From Pantoea sp. Aalb (GTDB taxonomy: Bacteria; Pseudomonadota; Gammaproteobacteria; Enterobacterales; Enterobacteriaceae), in contig NZ_SZZU01000004.1 of the NCBI RefSeq assembly GCF_009829985.1, positions 26,728 to 90,727 on the forward strand: DNA of 64,000 bases. The letters are read 5' to 3'. Below, piece by piece: positions 29,622 to 39,014 of the stretch. A program made the translations under genes and the position numbers. A model generated the notes under the pieces. That model searched no databases. It was not told the DNA's origin and was given only the letters and a program-made list of their open reading frames with translations. How positions within the stretch are numbered: the stretch's first letter is position 1; each line of letters starts with the position of its first letter.

Positions 29622-30224
29622 TTGCTTACTTTTAACTATCATGCTACACATTTTATGTTAAGTGCTCCAAATATTCATTTTCTCCCAGCAGATATTGGTA
29701 TTGAAATTGCTTTTGCTGGATGCTCAAACGTAGGTAAATCTAGAGCTATCAATACATTAGTTAATCAAAAAAATCTTTGTTATACCAGTAAATTACCTGG
29801 TCGAACACAATTAATTAATTTATTTGAAGTTATGAAAGGAAAACGTTTGGTAGATCTTCCAGGATATGGTTATGCTAAAGTATCAAAATCTATGAAGTTC
29901 CAATGGAAATACATACTAACTGAGTATCTTCAGAGCCGCCAAACTCTCAAAGGATTAGTAATATTAATGGATATCCGAAATCCATTAAAAGATTTAGATA
30001 ACAAAATAATTAAATTAGCAATACAAAGTAACATACAAATATTATTATTGTTAACTAAAGCTGATAAAGTAAACCATAACTTACGGAAAATACAACTTGA
30101 GATAGTACGTAATAAATGTTTATTAGAATTTAGAAGTGATATACAAGTAGAAATTTTTTCTTCACTAAATAAGATAGGACTTTATCAATTAAGTCATAAG
30201 ATTGATAGTTGGTTTTGTAATTAG
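29622..30224 (+). CDS. engB: Ribosome-biogenesis GTPase EngB/YihA
   Basis: EngB is a small TrmE-Era-type GTPase needed for 50S assembly. The start is TTG at 29622, preceded by AGGG; the N-terminus [17 protein letters not shown] aligns with E. coli NLNYQQTHFVMSAPDI. The protein is 200 aa (about 210 in E. coli, a slightly shorter C-terminus). G1 GCSNVGKS near residues 32-39, G3 [10 protein letters not shown] near 77-86 and G4 LTKADK near 145-150 are intact. It is convergent with polA, the E. coli arrangement; no Spot 42 RNA gene is recognisable between them. Confidence 0.94.
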   Translation: MLTFNYHATHFMLSAPNIHFLPADIGIEIAFAGCSNVGKSRAINTLVNQKNLCYTSKLPGRTQLINLFEVMKGKRLVDLPGYGYAKVSKSMKFQWKYILTEYLQSRQTLKGLVILMDIRNPLKDLDNKIIKLAIQSNIQILLLLTKADKVNHNLRKIQLEIVRNKCLLEFRSDIQVEIFSSLNKIGLYQLSHKIDSWFCN

Positions 30225-30372
30225 ATAACAGTAAATACATTTACTTCTTATAAAGACTTTTATATATATGTAAGAATATATTAAATAATATTTAATATAT
30301 AAAAAAGATAATACTTAATTATTTACTAATTATCAAAATTATCAAAACTAAATATTTATTAATATAAAATTA

Positions 30373-33165
30373 TTATATTTTAGAATATGCTTGCTCCCAG
30401 TTTTTACCATTACCAATTGTCACTAATAATGGTACATCAAGCTGCATAATATTTTCCATTAAATTACATATTTTTTTAATAGAAAATTCAACGATATTTT
30501 CACTAATTTCAAATACTAATTCATCATGAACTTGCATAATCATTTTTATATCATCTATGCATTGTTGTTGTAACCATTCATCAATAGCAATCATGGCTTT
30601 TTTAATTATATCTGCCGCAGTACCTTGTAATGGAGCATTAATTGCTGCTCGTTCTGATGCTTTACGTTGCGTAGCATTATGTGATTTTATATTAGGTAGC
30701 CAAAGACGACGACCTTCTAATGTTTCAACATAACCTTTTTTTTTTGCTTTTTCTCGAGTTTCTTGCATGTAACGTAAAACTCCAGGATAGCGCATAAAGT
30801 AGACATCTATATATTTTTTTGCTTCACTAGTACTAATATTAAGTTCTCTTGCTAGCCCAAATGGACTCATACCATAAATTAAACCAAAATTTATTGCTTT
30901 TGCACTACGTCTTTGATGACTAGAAACTTTTGCTAAAGATATTCCAAAAATTTCTGATGCAGTAATACTATGTATATCATTTCCACAGGCAAAAGCATAT
31001 AGTAATTGTTTATCTTGAGAAATATGTGCCATAATACGCAATTCAATCTGTGAATAATCCGCTGTAATAATACGTTTATATGATCCAGCAATAAATGCTT
31101 GACGAATACTCCGTCCTTCATTGTTCCTTATTGGAATATTTTGTAAGTTAGGTGTAGTAGATGAAAGCCTTCCAGTTGCTGTAACTGTTTGATTATAAGA
31201 TGTATGTATACGACCTGTAATTGGATGAAGCATAAGTAGTAGTTTATCAATATAAGTAGATTTTAATTTTAATAAGCTACGATGCTTTAGTATAATTTTA
31301 GGCAATGGATAATGTAATGCTAGTTTTTCTAATACTGCTTCACTAGTTGATGTAGCGCCACTTGGAGTTTTTCTAGTTAGGTGAGTATTTTTATTATTAA
31401 ATAAAATAACTTGAAGTTGTTTAGTTGAAGAAAGATTAAATGATTTACCTGTTAATTCATATGCTTCTTGCTTTAATTGTGCTAATCTTATACTAATTTC
31501 TTGAGAATATTGTTCAAGTAATAGTCGATCAATTAAAACTCCATTACGTTCAATACGTGAAATAACCTTTAATAAAGGTATTTCAATTTCTTCAAAAATC
31601 TTTTTTGGACCTTCTTGGATTTTTAATTTTGGCCATATTTGTAAGTGTATCTGTAAATTAATATCAGCATCTTCAGAAGTAGAAATAGCTACTTTTTCAA
31701 AATCTATCTTTTCAAGATAAATTTTATTTTTCTTTTTATCAATTATTTCTTTTATAGTTATAATTTTACGACTTAGCCAATATTCAGCTAAGTTAACTAT
31801 GTCATGCTTACCTTTAGTACTATTTAAGCAATAAGATTCTAACATTGTATCAAATTTAATACCATTTAATTCTATACCATAATTATTTAAAACACCTCTA
31901 TAGTATTTTAAGTTTTTACCTATTTTAAATATTCTATTATCTTCTAATAACGGTTTAAGTTGTTTAAGTATTTTTACGCAATGTAATTTATTTATTTTTT
32001 TAGAAAAATCATGGTAAATTGGCAAATAAGTAGATTCTCCCGATTTTATAGAAAAAGCAATACCTATAATATTAGCGATTAATGTATCAACTGAATCAGT
32101 TTCTAATGATAAAGAAAAAACATTAGCATTTTTTAATTTTTCTATTAAATCATTAAGCATTGTTTGATTTGAAATCAGATTATAATTACGATATGATGTC
32201 GAAATAGTAGTTTTTATTATTTTTCCTTTATTAGGTGATAAGTTTTTTTGTTCTTGAGTATCCTTGTTTTTTTTAATCCATTTTCCTTTTTGTATATCTT
32301 TTAGCCAAATATTAAATTCATAATAATAAAATAAATCTTTTAGAGTATCAAAATCAGGTTCTTTTAATATTAATTGATTACTTGATATTTTTAATTCAAC
32401 ATCGGTTTTAATTTTTGCTAATTTATAAGACATGAATGCTATATCGCGATTAGCTTTTAATTTAGTCGCTACGGTTTTAGCACCTCGAAATGAAAGTTTA
32501 TTTATTTTATCTAAGTTATTATAAATAGAATACATATTCCCAAAACTTTGTAGCATAGTTTTTGCTGTTTTTTGACCAATTCCTGGGATACCTGGAATAC
32601 TATCAGAACTATCTCCCATCATAGCAATAAAATCAATAATTAATGAAGGAGGTACTCCATATTTCTGTTCTACTTCTTTTGGACCAAGAATAGTATGAGT
32701 TATACTATTTATTAGCTTAATACGTGAAGAAACTAACTGTGCCATATCTTTATCATTGCTACTAATCAGTACTTCTTGTCCTTTTTTTTCTGCCTCAAGA
32801 GCTAATGTTCCAATAACATCATCTGCTTCTACACCGTGAATTTGTAATATTGGTAAACCCATAGCTTTTAGCATTGCATGTATAGGTTGAAGCTGTATAA
32901 TCAATGAATTTGGCATAGGAGGACGATGCGCTTTATATTGTTTAAATAAATCATTACGAAAAGTTTTACCTTGAGAATCAAAAACCACAACAACATGACT
33001 TGTATTATATTGCATTAAAAGACTTTTAATCATGCTTAGTATGCCATACATAGCTCCTGTTGGTTTACCTAAACTATTCATTAAAGATGGAAAAGCATAA
33101 TATGCACGGTAAAGATAAGAAGAACCATCAATTAAAATTAGAGGATTTGTTATAATTTGAGCCAT
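30373..33165 (-). CDS. polA: DNA polymerase I, with degraded proofreading active site
   Basis: Full length at 930 aa (928 in E. coli). The 5' nuclease domain is intact (VEADDVIGTLA near 113, SSNDKDMAQLV near 137). The polymerase domain keeps the metal ligands in ADYSQIELR near 707 and QVHDELVFE near 882, plus the O helix RRSAKAINFGLIYG. In the 3'-5' exonuclease domain, E. coli FDTETDS reads LSLETDS (Asp355 to Ser), LKYDRG reads LKYYRG (Asp424 to Tyr), and the YAAED block reads STSED (Tyr497 to Ser); only Glu357 and Asp501 remain. Pol I is probably an active polymerase and gap-filler without proofreading. Confidence 0.96.
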   Translation of the reverse strand: MAQIITNPLILIDGSSYLYRAYYAFPSLMNSLGKPTGAMYGILSMIKSLLMQYNTSHVVVVFDSQGKTFRNDLFKQYKAHRPPMPNSLIIQLQPIHAMLKAMGLPILQIHGVEADDVIGTLALEAEKKGQEVLISSNDKDMAQLVSSRIKLINSITHTILGPKEVEQKYGVPPSLIIDFIAMMGDSSDSIPGIPGIGQKTAKTMLQSFGNMYSIYNNLDKINKLSFRGAKTVATKLKANRDIAFMSYKLAKIKTDVELKISSNQLILKEPDFDTLKDLFYYYEFNIWLKDIQKGKWIKKNKDTQEQKNLSPNKGKIIKTTISTSYRNYNLISNQTMLNDLIEKLKNANVFSLSLETDSVDTLIANIIGIAFSIKSGESTYLPIYHDFSKKINKLHCVKILKQLKPLLEDNRIFKIGKNLKYYRGVLNNYGIELNGIKFDTMLESYCLNSTKGKHDIVNLAEYWLSRKIITIKEIIDKKKNKIYLEKIDFEKVAISTSEDADINLQIHLQIWPKLKIQEGPKKIFEEIEIPLLKVISRIERNGVLIDRLLLEQYSQEISIRLAQLKQEAYELTGKSFNLSSTKQLQVILFNNKNTHLTRKTPSGATSTSEAVLEKLALHYPLPKIILKHRSLLKLKSTYIDKLLLMLHPITGRIHTSYNQTVTATGRLSSTTPNLQNIPIRNNEGRSIRQAFIAGSYKRIITADYSQIELRIMAHISQDKQLLYAFACGNDIHSITASEIFGISLAKVSSHQRRSAKAINFGLIYGMSPFGLARELNISTSEAKKYIDVYFMRYPGVLRYMQETREKAKKKGYVETLEGRRLWLPNIKSHNATQRKASERAAINAPLQGTAADIIKKAMIAIDEWLQQQCIDDIKMIMQVHDELVFEISENIVEFSIKKICNLMENIMQLDVPLLVTIGNGKNWEQAYSKI

Positions 33166-33431
33166 ATATTTATAATGTGTTTATAATACAATACTTAAAA
33201 TAAAAATTAGATTGATAATAATACCATAACTCAATAAAGTTAAAAAATATCATAAAAATATAATTCTTATTATAAAAGAGTTTAAATGTACCTTTATAAT
33301 AAAGCTATTGATAATTTTATGTGTAAAAAAACAAATCATAAAATTCAGAATAATATCATTATGAAGAAATTAATTTCCAAAAAATATTAAATTAAAATAA
33401 TAAGATTTAAATCTTTGCAGAAAAATTCTTT

Positions 33432-34061
33432 TTAATTCTTTTTTATTAAGAAGTTTATTATGTTAACGTAATCATTGATAAAATTATGCATAGTGCTAGT
33501 ATCTAATCTACTATTATTAATCATATATTTACCATTAATAAAAAAAGCCGGTACCCCATGTAAATCAAACTGCAATGCAGCTTTTTGTTGCTGTAAGATC
33601 AATGATCTAACTACAAAGCTATTCCATGCTAAATCATAATATTTAGAAGAAATACCAGTAGCTTTAATAAAGATATTTTTTAAGCTTATTGAGTCAAAGA
33701 TATTCTTATCTTTTTGGATTCCATCAAAAATAGGTGCAATTACTTTATCTTCTACTCCCAAAGCTATAGCTACTGCCCATGCATGTGTAAGGGTATGCCC
33801 TAAATCACTTCCAAGAAAATCAACGTGATATTTTATTAACTTAATGCCAATCGGTAAATTATTTTGTATAGTATCATTAATATGATAAATACGTTCAAAA
33901 TCATAGCAATGTGAACAAAAGAAAGAAAAAAATTCTAAAACTTGCGGTTCAATAGTTGTTCTCTTTGATAAAGTGATATATTGATTACCTTCATCAAACT
34001 GCTCTGCTGAGATATTAAATATGAATATTAAATTTAATAAAAGAAACCAAATTTTTTTCAT
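33432..34061 (-). CDS. dsbA: Periplasmic thiol:disulfide oxidoreductase DsbA
   Basis: DsbA introduces disulfides into exported proteins. The start at 34061 gives MKKIWFLLLNLIFIFNIS, a Sec signal peptide with a probable cut near A-E-Q, matching E. coli; an ATG four codons upstream also exists. The thioredoxin active site, normally CPHC, reads CSHC in FFSFFCSHCYDFE. The cis-proline loop GVPAFF is intact. Total length about 209 aa (208 in E. coli). The Pro-to-Ser change should shift the redox potential but leaves both cysteines and the His. Upstream yihG and srkA of E. coli are absent. Confidence 0.94.
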   Translation of the reverse strand: MKKIWFLLLNLIFIFNISAEQFDEGNQYITLSKRTTIEPQVLEFFSFFCSHCYDFERIYHINDTIQNNLPIGIKLIKYHVDFLGSDLGHTLTHAWAVAIALGVEDKVIAPIFDGIQKDKNIFDSISLKNIFIKATGISSKYYDLAWNSFVVRSLILQQQKAALQFDLHGVPAFFINGKYMINNSRLDTSTMHNFINDYVNIINFLIKKN

Positions 34062-34373
34062 TTTAAAAATCATTTTAAAAATAAGATATTACCAAATAGA
34101 AAATAATTAAATTATACTCATTTATAATAAATATCATATATAAATGATTATTTACTTCCAGATTAAAAATCTTAAAGAATTAATTAATTTTAAATGTTCA
34201 TATTTTACATGAAATTTTATTAATATAATTTTAAATATAATTTAAATATTAATCATTAAATATTAATCATATACAATTATTATATTTTCCCATTATAAAT
34301 AGTTCTATCTCATATTAATATATAAAATATAAATATTTTTATTTTTCAAAATAAATAGAAGATAAAAAAATCA
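34062..34373. other. Divergent dsbA-mobA spacer with a tandem duplication
   Basis: No gene is present. A 14-nt unit TAAATATTAATCAT is repeated in tandem at about 34243-34270. The rest is plain A+T sequence that should contain the two divergent promoters. Confidence 0.5.
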
Positions 34374-34973
34374 ATGAAAAAAATAAAACATTTTACTGGA
34401 GTACTCCTTGCAGGCGGACTTGGTAATCGTATGCAAGGAAGTGATAAAGGTCTAATACTTTTGCATGGTAAACCTCTCTATTTACATGTTTTGCATAGGT
34501 TTGCACCACAAGTAAACCAAATTTTAATAAGTGTTAACCGTAACATTAAAGAGTATCAAAAAAGTGGATATCAAGTCATTACTGATTCTATAATTAATTA
34601 TCTTGGTCCACTTGCTGGAATCCTTAGTGGATTACAATATAGTAAAACGGAATGGATCGCTTGTTGTACTTGCGATACTCCTAGAATTCCATTTAATTAT
34701 GTTGAAAATTTGTGGCTTCATCGTTTACATAATGCTCCAGCTGTTTGGGTAAAATCATTTAAAAAGGATCATCCTACACTTGCTCTAGTAAATCGTAAAT
34801 TAATAGATCCTATTGAAAATTGGTTAATTAATAATAAAAAAAGATGTCTAATACAATTTTTTTCTGAAAATGGTGGTCATGCAGTTAAATTTAATGAATC
34901 AGAATCATTTTTTCAAAATATTAATACATTAAAAGATTTAAAAAATGAAGAAATGCAAATAAATATATATTAA
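34374..34973 (+). CDS. mobA: Molybdenum cofactor guanylyltransferase
   Basis: MobA attaches GMP to molybdopterin to make the MGD cofactor. The protein is 199 aa (194 in E. coli). The nucleotide-binding signature LLAGGLGNRMQGSDKGLILL is near residues 12-31, LGPLAGILSGLQ near 78 and CDTPRIP near 102. mobB, its partner in E. coli, is absent. Presence of mobA implies a molybdoenzyme is or was recently used. The sequence looks intact. Confidence 0.94.
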   Translation: MKKIKHFTGVLLAGGLGNRMQGSDKGLILLHGKPLYLHVLHRFAPQVNQILISVNRNIKEYQKSGYQVITDSIINYLGPLAGILSGLQYSKTEWIACCTCDTPRIPFNYVENLWLHRLHNAPAVWVKSFKKDHPTLALVNRKLIDPIENWLINNKKRCLIQFFSENGGHAVKFNESESFFQNINTLKDLKNEEMQINIY

Positions 34974-35167
34974 TTTTTTAAAATTTAGACTTGGAAAGTC
35001 TATATAGTACAAAATATTTAATATCTAACAGATATCATATTTATTAAATCATATAAATAATTAACTAACTAAGCTATAAATCTTTATAAATAACTGTTCT
35101 ATGTTTTTAGATATATTTATTATATTAAATATTAATACTTTTCTTTATAGAAAAATATCCTTAGATT

Positions 35168-36195
35168 AAAAAGGTATCTCAATCGCATATTTCCCTACAG
35201 TTATCTTGTTACTACTTTACTCCAGTCATAAATCATAAAGTAATAAACTACCTTTATAAAAGGATAAAATTACCTACTTCTTTTGCAATCTACTCTCATG
35301 AGGTGACGGACAGTGAATACAAGGTTTAGGAACTTATTCACTATAGTATGGCTAATCTACAATTATTAGCAATTCCGACTTAATAGAGAGTCGAGTTGCA
35401 GACTCCAATATAGACGTAGCACGTGTGTAGCCCTAATCATAAGGATCATGATAACCTGACATCATCCCTACCTTTCTCCAGTTTATCACCGGCAGTCTCC
35501 TTTGAATTTTTTAGGAGAACTAATAACAACAAAAGATAAGGGTTGTTGCTCGTTTGCAGGATTTAATCCAATATTTTATAATACGAGCTGATAACAGCCA
35601 GCTGATAACAGCCATATAGAACTTCTTAAGCTATCCTAAAGATACCGATTTATATCCGAAAATTTTTCTGTATGTTAAAGTTAAGTAAAGTTCTTCACGT
35701 TGCATTGAATTAAACCAATCGATAAAATTATTAGTTTTATCGCCTTCTTCCCCACTGAAAGTACTTTACAACCCGAAGGCCTTCTTCATACACGCGGCAT
35801 AGCTGCATCAGGCTTTTGCCCATTGTGCAATATTCCCCACTGCTGCCTCTCGTAGGAGTCTGGACCGTCTCAGTTCCAGTGTTGCTGGTTATCCTCTCAG
35901 ACCAGCTAGAGATCTGCCTAAGTGAGCTATTATCCCATCTACTAGCTAATCCCATCTGGGTACATCCGATGGTGTAAAGCCCTAAGATCCTCCACTTTGG
36001 TCTTACGACATTATGCGATATTAGCTATCGTTTCCAATAGTTGACCCCCTTCATCTGGTAGTTTCCCAGACATTACTCACCCGTCAGTTACTCGCGCCAA
36101 CCAAAGAGCAAGCTCTTTTGTACTGCCGTTCGAATTGCATGTATTAGGCTTACTGCCAGCGTTCAATCTAAATCATGTTCAAACTCTTCAAGTTT
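35168..36195 (-). pseudogene. rrsA: Decayed 16S rRNA gene (rrnA remnant)
   Basis: The complement aligns with E. coli 16S rRNA from its 5' end (TTGAAGAGTTTGA near 36195) through the V3 region. It then jumps, near 35730, from about position 475 to about 947, losing roughly 470 nt of the central domain. A smaller deletion removes the helix around 1250-1290 (near 35415), a 14-nt segment is duplicated near 35590, and 2 nt are missing near 35866. At the 3' end the anti-Shine-Dalgarno CCTCC is replaced by ACCTTTTT, so it cannot be a functional 16S. Its place next to hemG and mobA is that of rrnA; the tRNA-Ile, tRNA-Ala, 23S, 5S and mobB sequences are gone. Confidence 0.95.
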
Positions 36196-36466
36196 AAAGT
36201 TTATTTATTGTTCTGTGAATTAAAATTAGCAATGAAATTACGTATTTATGCATTAAATATTTGATATTTAATATCTAAAGATACTGATCTTATACCTATA
36301 AGTATCCACATCGATTATCTAATAAATTAGACAACATACTTTATCCTATAAAGATAATCCATTTTTAATTATTTATATAATCAGTTAAATGGTTATTTTT
36401 TCAAATTAATTTGGGCACAATCCAATATATCGATATTAAATATTTTAAATATAAAGCTTAAGTAAA

Positions 36467-37006
36467 TTAGGCAATCTTTGATAATTGTAAAAAATAGTTA
36501 GAAAAGATAACTACTTGATTCCAATTTGTATATTCAACTTCTTTAGAAGTATCTGTTTCTCGTCCTGTTATACGCATAATACATTGAATCATTATACGTT
36601 CAAACCAACAATAATTAGGATAACATAAAGCACCAGCAAACATAGCGCAACAATCAGGTCGCCATGGTGATTTTTTAAGAAATTTATAAATATAAGAATT
36701 ATTTGTTGGTATATAATTGTTAGTTTTACGTGCTACTAGACTTACACTAAACAATCCGTTGATACGTTCATTTAACTGATTTTGATATTGGGTAATAAAT
36801 TTCATTAAAATCGGATTAAAATGACCATAATAAATAGAAACTCCAATTAATATACGATCATACTGAGTCCAATCAATGTTAATATTATTAACTTTTAAAA
36901 GGTCTATTACATTACAAGATTGTTGTACTTCCAATATACTAGCAATGAAATTGGCAATTTTACGAGTTTGTCCGTTGCGACTGCAATAAATAATTAATGT
37001 TTTCAT
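36467..37006 (-). CDS. hemG: Menaquinone-dependent protoporphyrinogen oxidase
   Basis: HemG oxidises protoporphyrinogen IX to protoporphyrin IX, passing electrons to quinones. The protein is 179 aa (181 in E. coli). The flavodoxin-type FMN-binding loop is at the N-terminus (YCSRNGQTRKIA, residues 7-18). The FMN-site GVSIYYGHFNP near 54 and the family's C-terminal region are present. It lies directly upstream of the decayed 16S gene, the E. coli hemG-rrnA order. With hemE in the same window, heme synthesis seems to be kept. Confidence 0.94.
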   Translation of the reverse strand: MKTLIIYCSRNGQTRKIANFIASILEVQQSCNVIDLLKVNNINIDWTQYDRILIGVSIYYGHFNPILMKFITQYQNQLNERINGLFSVSLVARKTNNYIPTNNSYIYKFLKKSPWRPDCCAMFAGALCYPNYCWFERIMIQCIMRITGRETDTSKEVEYTNWNQVVIFSNYFLQLSKIA

Positions 37007-37382
37007 TATTTATGTTTTCTTGATACAAGAAAATATCTCTTTTATTTTTATTTAATTATTAAAAGTAAAAATAAATTTTAATAGTTAATTGATTATAATT
37101 TATTTATAATTAAATTTAAAATATAATTTATGGTATTAATTTAAAAAACACTAAGATTATATAATCAATATTGTCTATTTTATTTCAATTAATAAGTGAG
37201 TTATTTTATTATTTATAATTTTAACTTTGTATATATTAATTATTATTTACACTAAGATATATATATCATTCAAAATATTATACATATATACATAAATACC
37301 ATATATCTATTATAACCATAAAAGTAATATCATTTATTTATATAATTAAAACCCTACAATTTAAAGTTAATAAAGCAATGAT
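37007..37382. other. A+T-rich hemG-purH spacer at a rearrangement junction
   Basis: No gene is visible. In E. coli hemG-rrnA and purH (next to rrnE) are at separate map positions, so a breakpoint lies in this spacer, possibly made by recombination between rRNA operons. A PurR-box-like sequence upstream of purH was looked for and not seen. Confidence 0.5.
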
Positions 37383-38993
37383 ATGGATAAAATAAGCATG
37401 CAACAATCTCATCATATAAAACGTGCTTTGCTCAGTGTTTCAAATAAAACTAATATTATTGAATTTGCTCAAGAACTTTATCAGCGTGGAATAGAAATCA
37501 TTTCTACGAGTGGAACTGCAAGATTGCTCAAAAATAGTGGAATACCAGTAATAGAAATTTCTGATTACACAGGCTTTCCAGAAATAATGCAAGGAAGAGT
37601 CAAAACTCTACATCCAAAAATACATGGTGCCATTCTTGGTCGCCGTGGTCATGATGATGACATAATGATCGCTCATAATATTAAACCAATTGACATGGTT
37701 GTCGTTAATCTTTATCCTTTTTTTGAAACTATTCAAAAATATAATTGTACATTAGAAGATGCAGTGGACAATATTGATATTGGAGGAACAACGATGATAC
37801 GTTCCGCTGTAAAAAATTATAAAGATGTCACAATTATAGTTAGTCCAAGTGACTATAAAACTATTGTAAACGAACTAGATAACTATAAGAATTCTGTTCA
37901 ACTTGATACTAATTTTAAATTAGCTATTAAGGCCTTAGAGCATACTGTTGCCTGTGATAAAATTATAGTTAACTATTTTAAAAAAACTTTATTACCAGAT
38001 TACAATAACAATAATAAATTAATTAGTCATAATCCATTTCCAGATATATTAAATCTTAACTTTATTAAGAAACAAGACATGCGTTATGGAGAAAATAAAC
38101 ATCAAAATGCTGCTTTTTATATTGAAAAAAATATAACTAATATTTCTATTGCTACGGCACAACAGCTGCAAGGAAAAAAGTTATCTTATAATAATATTGT
38201 TGATGCAGATACTGCGTTAGAGTGTGTAAAAGAATTCCTTGAACCAGCATGTGTTATTGTTAAGCATGCTAATCCATGTGGAGTAGCAATTGGATGTTCA
38301 ATTCTTGATGCTTATAATCGAGCATACAAGACAGATCCAAATTCTGCCTTCGGTGGAATAATAGCATTTAACCGAGAGTTAGATAAACATACTGCACAAG
38401 CTATTATTAACCGTCAGTTTGTTGAAGTTATTATAGCTCCTTTTGCTAGTCAAGAATCATTAAAAATAATCTCTACTAAACAAGATATACGTGTTTTGAT
38501 CTGCGGACGATGGAAAAAAACTAATCCTAGTTTAGATATTAAGAGCGTAACTAGTGGTTTGTTAGTACAAGATAGAGACCTTTATATGGTCAATATGGAT
38601 CAACTAGAAGTAGTTACACAACGCCATCCTAATGCTAAAGAGTTACGTGACGCTATATTCGGTTGGAAAGTGGCAAAATTTGTAAAATCTAATGCTATTG
38701 TATATGTAAATAATAATATGACTATTGGCATCGGTGCTGGTCAGATGAATCGAGTATATTCTGCTAAAATAGCTAGTATTAAAGCTAGTGAAGAAGGTTT
38801 AGAAATAAAAGGAGCCTCTATGGCTTCAGATGCTTTTCTTCCTTTTCCTGATAGTATTGAAGAAGCAGTAATAGTTGGAATTACTTGTGTTATCCAACCA
38901 GGTGGTTCAATTAGAGATAATAAAGTAATTAATGCTGCTAATAAGCATAATCTTGCTATGTTATTTACTAACACGCGTCATTTTCGTCATTAA
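37383..38993 (+). CDS. purH: Bifunctional AICAR formyltransferase / IMP cyclohydrolase
   Basis: PurH performs the last two steps of IMP synthesis. The protein is 536 aa (529 in E. coli). The N-terminal cyclohydrolase half has [16 protein letters not shown] (about residues 13-28), [17 protein letters not shown] near 72 and VVNLYPF near 109. The formyltransferase half has [12 protein letters not shown] near 235, [11 protein letters not shown] near 291 (catalytic Lys-His) and [13 protein letters not shown] near 483. purD follows after 21 nt, the conserved operon. No damage seen. Confidence 0.97.
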   Translation: MDKISMQQSHHIKRALLSVSNKTNIIEFAQELYQRGIEIISTSGTARLLKNSGIPVIEISDYTGFPEIMQGRVKTLHPKIHGAILGRRGHDDDIMIAHNIKPIDMVVVNLYPFFETIQKYNCTLEDAVDNIDIGGTTMIRSAVKNYKDVTIIVSPSDYKTIVNELDNYKNSVQLDTNFKLAIKALEHTVACDKIIVNYFKKTLLPDYNNNNKLISHNPFPDILNLNFIKKQDMRYGENKHQNAAFYIEKNITNISIATAQQLQGKKLSYNNIVDADTALECVKEFLEPACVIVKHANPCGVAIGCSILDAYNRAYKTDPNSAFGGIIAFNRELDKHTAQAIINRQFVEVIIAPFASQESLKIISTKQDIRVLICGRWKKTNPSLDIKSVTSGLLVQDRDLYMVNMDQLEVVTQRHPNAKELRDAIFGWKVAKFVKSNAIVYVNNNMTIGIGAGQMNRVYSAKIASIKASEEGLEIKGASMASDAFLPFPDSIEEAVIVGITCVIQPGGSIRDNKVINAANKHNLAMLFTNTRHFRH

Positions 38994-39014
38994 TTTTTAG
39001 GATAATTGTAAAAA

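Noticed and set aside
30225..30372. Spot 42 (spf) RNA gene next to polA
   Set aside because: The E. coli location is present but no recognisable Spot 42 sequence or G+C-rich terminator remains.
35737..35955. 72-aa open frame in the 16S region
   Set aside because: It lies within the 16S rRNA fossil (5' domain) and its translation has no protein-like conservation.
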